Assembly: GCA_964369995.1 (NCBI GenBank) | Contig: CAYJHH010000153.1 | Span: 1 to 6,172 of the forward strand | Reading direction: 5' to 3' | Length of the DNA stretch: 6,172 bases | Origin: CAYJAD01 sp964369995 | Lineage (GTDB): Bacteria; Desulfobacterota; Desulfovibrionia; Desulfovibrionales; Desulfovibrionaceae | Shown here: one piece after another, positions 5,176-6,172 of the stretch | Layout: each line of letters starts with the position of its first letter | Position numbering within the stretch: position 1 is the first letter of the stretch | Program-made: the position numbers and the translations under genes | Notes under the pieces: model-generated | Told to the model about the DNA's origin: nothing | What the model saw: only the letters and a program-made list of their open reading frames with translations | Databases searched by the model: none

Positions 5176-6120
5176 ATGAGCGTTTCTTATAAAGATTATT
5201 ATAAGCTTTTAGGGGTGGATCGTAAGGCCAGTAAGGAGGAAATTGCCAAAGCTTTTAAAAAGTTGGCAAGGCAATATCATCCTGATTTAAACCCCGGTGA
5301 TACCAAGGCAGAAGAGCAATTTAAAGAGCTCAACGAAGCCTATGAGGTGCTCAAAGACCCCGAAAAACGCAAAATGTATGATCAATTGGGACATAATTGG
5401 CAACATGGACAGCAATTTAATACCGGAGGGTATGGCGGCGGCTTTAGCGGCGGCGGTGACTTTTCCGATTTTTTTGAAAGTCTTTTTGGGCAAGCCGGGC
5501 GTAGTGGAAACTTTGGTGGCTTTGGCGGCGCTCAAGGCGGTTTTGGGGCTGATCCTTTTGGCTCTTTTACCCGCAGACCTGCCAAGGGTAAGGATATTCA
5601 GGCAGAAATTACCATCACCCTAGAAGACGCCCTCAAGGGTAATAGACGTAATGTGACGTTAAATACTTCGCAAGGGCGCCGTGAACTAGAAGTAAATATT
5701 CCCGCCGGCTCCAAAGAAGGTTCGAAATTGCGTCTAAGTGGGCAAGGGGAACCTAGCCCCCATGGTGCTGCCGCAGGGGATTTGTTTTTGCGTTTAAACT
5801 TCATGCCCCATGCCTTGTTCACTGTGGATGGGCAGAATATTAGCTACGACTTACCCTTAACCCCATGGGAAGCTGCGCTGGGTGTGAAAGCCCGCATTCC
5901 TACCCTTGAAGGGGAGATAGAAATGCAAATTGCGGCGGGTACCTCTTCCGGTAAGCGCTTTCGTTTGCGTGGGCGCGGACTGGGTAAGGAAGGTGCACGC
6001 GGTGACCAAATGGTACGCGCTATGATTAAAGTGCCTGAAAGTTTAAGCGATGAAGAAAAGGCTCTTTTTGAGCAATTGGCTGAAATTTCAAGCTTTAAAG
6101 TGCGTGATGAGGTTGAATAG
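5176..6120 (+). CDS. cbpA: Class B J-domain co-chaperone (CbpA/DnaJ-like)
   Basis: This J-protein delivers unfolded clients to Hsp70 (DnaK) and stimulates its ATPase in the cytoplasm. From the ATG at 5176 it has 314 residues, close to E. coli CbpA (306). The J-domain (about 6-72) carries the HPD tripeptide at 35-37, with basic helix II (KAFKKLARQY) before it. A Gly/Phe-rich linker (about 82-131) follows, then two beta-sandwich client-binding domains (about 138-212 and 213-288) with VNIPAGSKEGSKLRLSGQG (173-191) and the family-typical PLTPWEAALG (227-236). The CxxCxGxG zinc repeats of true DnaJ are absent, making it class B. The C-terminal segment 289-314 is the expected dimerisation tail. The ATG is preferred over an in-frame GTG at 5164 because GGAGG (5166-5170) lies 5 nt before it. 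It appears monocistronic: a hairpin starts 9 nt after the stop, leaving no room for the CbpM/MerR partner often found next to such genes. Confidence 0.93.
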   Translation: MSVSYKDYYKLLGVDRKASKEEIAKAFKKLARQYHPDLNPGDTKAEEQFKELNEAYEVLKDPEKRKMYDQLGHNWQHGQQFNTGGYGGGFSGGGDFSDFFESLFGQAGRSGNFGGFGGAQGGFGADPFGSFTRRPAKGKDIQAEITITLEDALKGNRRNVTLNTSQGRRELEVNIPAGSKEGSKLRLSGQGEPSPHGAAAGDLFLRLNFMPHALFTVDGQNISYDLPLTPWEAALGVKARIPTLEGEIEMQIAAGTSSGKRFRLRGRGLGKEGARGDQMVRAMIKVPESLSDEEKALFEQLAEISSFKVRDEVE

Positions 6121-6128
6121 TAGATTTT

Positions 6129-6172
6129 GTGGGGGAAGGGGAAACCTTTTCCAGTCGGAAAAAGTTTTCCCC
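6129..6172 (+). terminator. G-rich hairpin after the J-protein gene, cut by the window edge
   Basis: GGGGAAA (6138-6144) pairs with TTTCCCC (6166-6172). After a C-T mismatch the stem continues through CTTTT/AAAAG and CC/GG with one bulged A, closing an AGTC loop. The outer GTGGGGGAA (6129-6137) has no partner inside the window. By comparison with the hairpin at 1-48 the next bases should be close to TTCCCCCAC. The position 9 nt past the stop codon suggests transcription termination, but any U-tract lies beyond the edge. Confidence 0.65.

Noticed and set aside
4944..5192. Rightward 82-residue reading frame between secF and the J-protein gene
   Set aside because: It has no Shine-Dalgarno at its ATG, runs straight through a strong intrinsic terminator, and its Cys/Phe/Ser-rich composition resembles no protein family I know.
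1..6172. tRNA, rRNA, CRISPR array, insertion sequence, phage or attachment site
   Set aside because: I looked for cloverleaf patterns, regularly spaced repeats, transposase or integrase genes and flanking duplications and found none.

Overview
The window is ordinary-looking chromosomal DNA from a Gram-negative bacterium, without signs of a mobile element. Protein character (the YajC N-terminus, the two-helix-longer SecF, the G-rich hairpins after genes) most resembles Desulfovibrio-type bacteria (Desulfovibrionaceae, Desulfobacterota). This placement rests on remembered family resemblance, not a search, and the genus is not determined. Codon use looks uniform across all five genes.

Layout: (1) A 48-nt G-rich hairpin at the left edge lies just past the end of a leftward gene at 70-1413. 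That gene encodes an amidohydrolase-superfamily deaminase of the 5'-methylthioadenosine/S-adenosylhomocysteine (MTA/SAH) type. (2) A 307-bp divergent intergenic region (1414-1720) holds a candidate leftward promoter for the deaminase, two AT-rich inverted repeats, and a good rightward sigma-70-type promoter (perfect TATAAT) for the next operon. (3) yajC-secD-secF (1721-4894) is a Sec accessory operon in the usual order. yajC and secD are separated by an unusually structured 117-nt gap with two perfect hairpins; secD and secF are only 12 nt apart. A strong intrinsic terminator follows secF. (4) A 281-bp gap (4895-5175) contains that terminator, a long inverted repeat centred on TCACGTGA, a second strong intrinsic terminator with no gene before it, a candidate promoter and a leader hairpin. 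(5) A class B DnaJ/CbpA-type co-chaperone gene (5176-6120) is followed by another G-rich hairpin that runs off the right edge.

Functionally, SecD and SecF form the proton-driven membrane complex that pulls exported proteins through SecYEG, and YajC is a small partner of that complex. The J-protein delivers clients to Hsp70 and is functionally adjacent (protein quality control) but appears to be transcribed separately. The deaminase belongs to purine/SAM by-product salvage, or possibly menaquinone synthesis, and is unrelated to export.

No exotic new system is visible. The most interesting items are the extra two-helix insertion in SecF, the orphan terminator and inverted repeat between secF and dnaJ (possible small RNA or attenuator), the structured yajC-secD gap, and a shared family of G-rich hairpins at both window edges.
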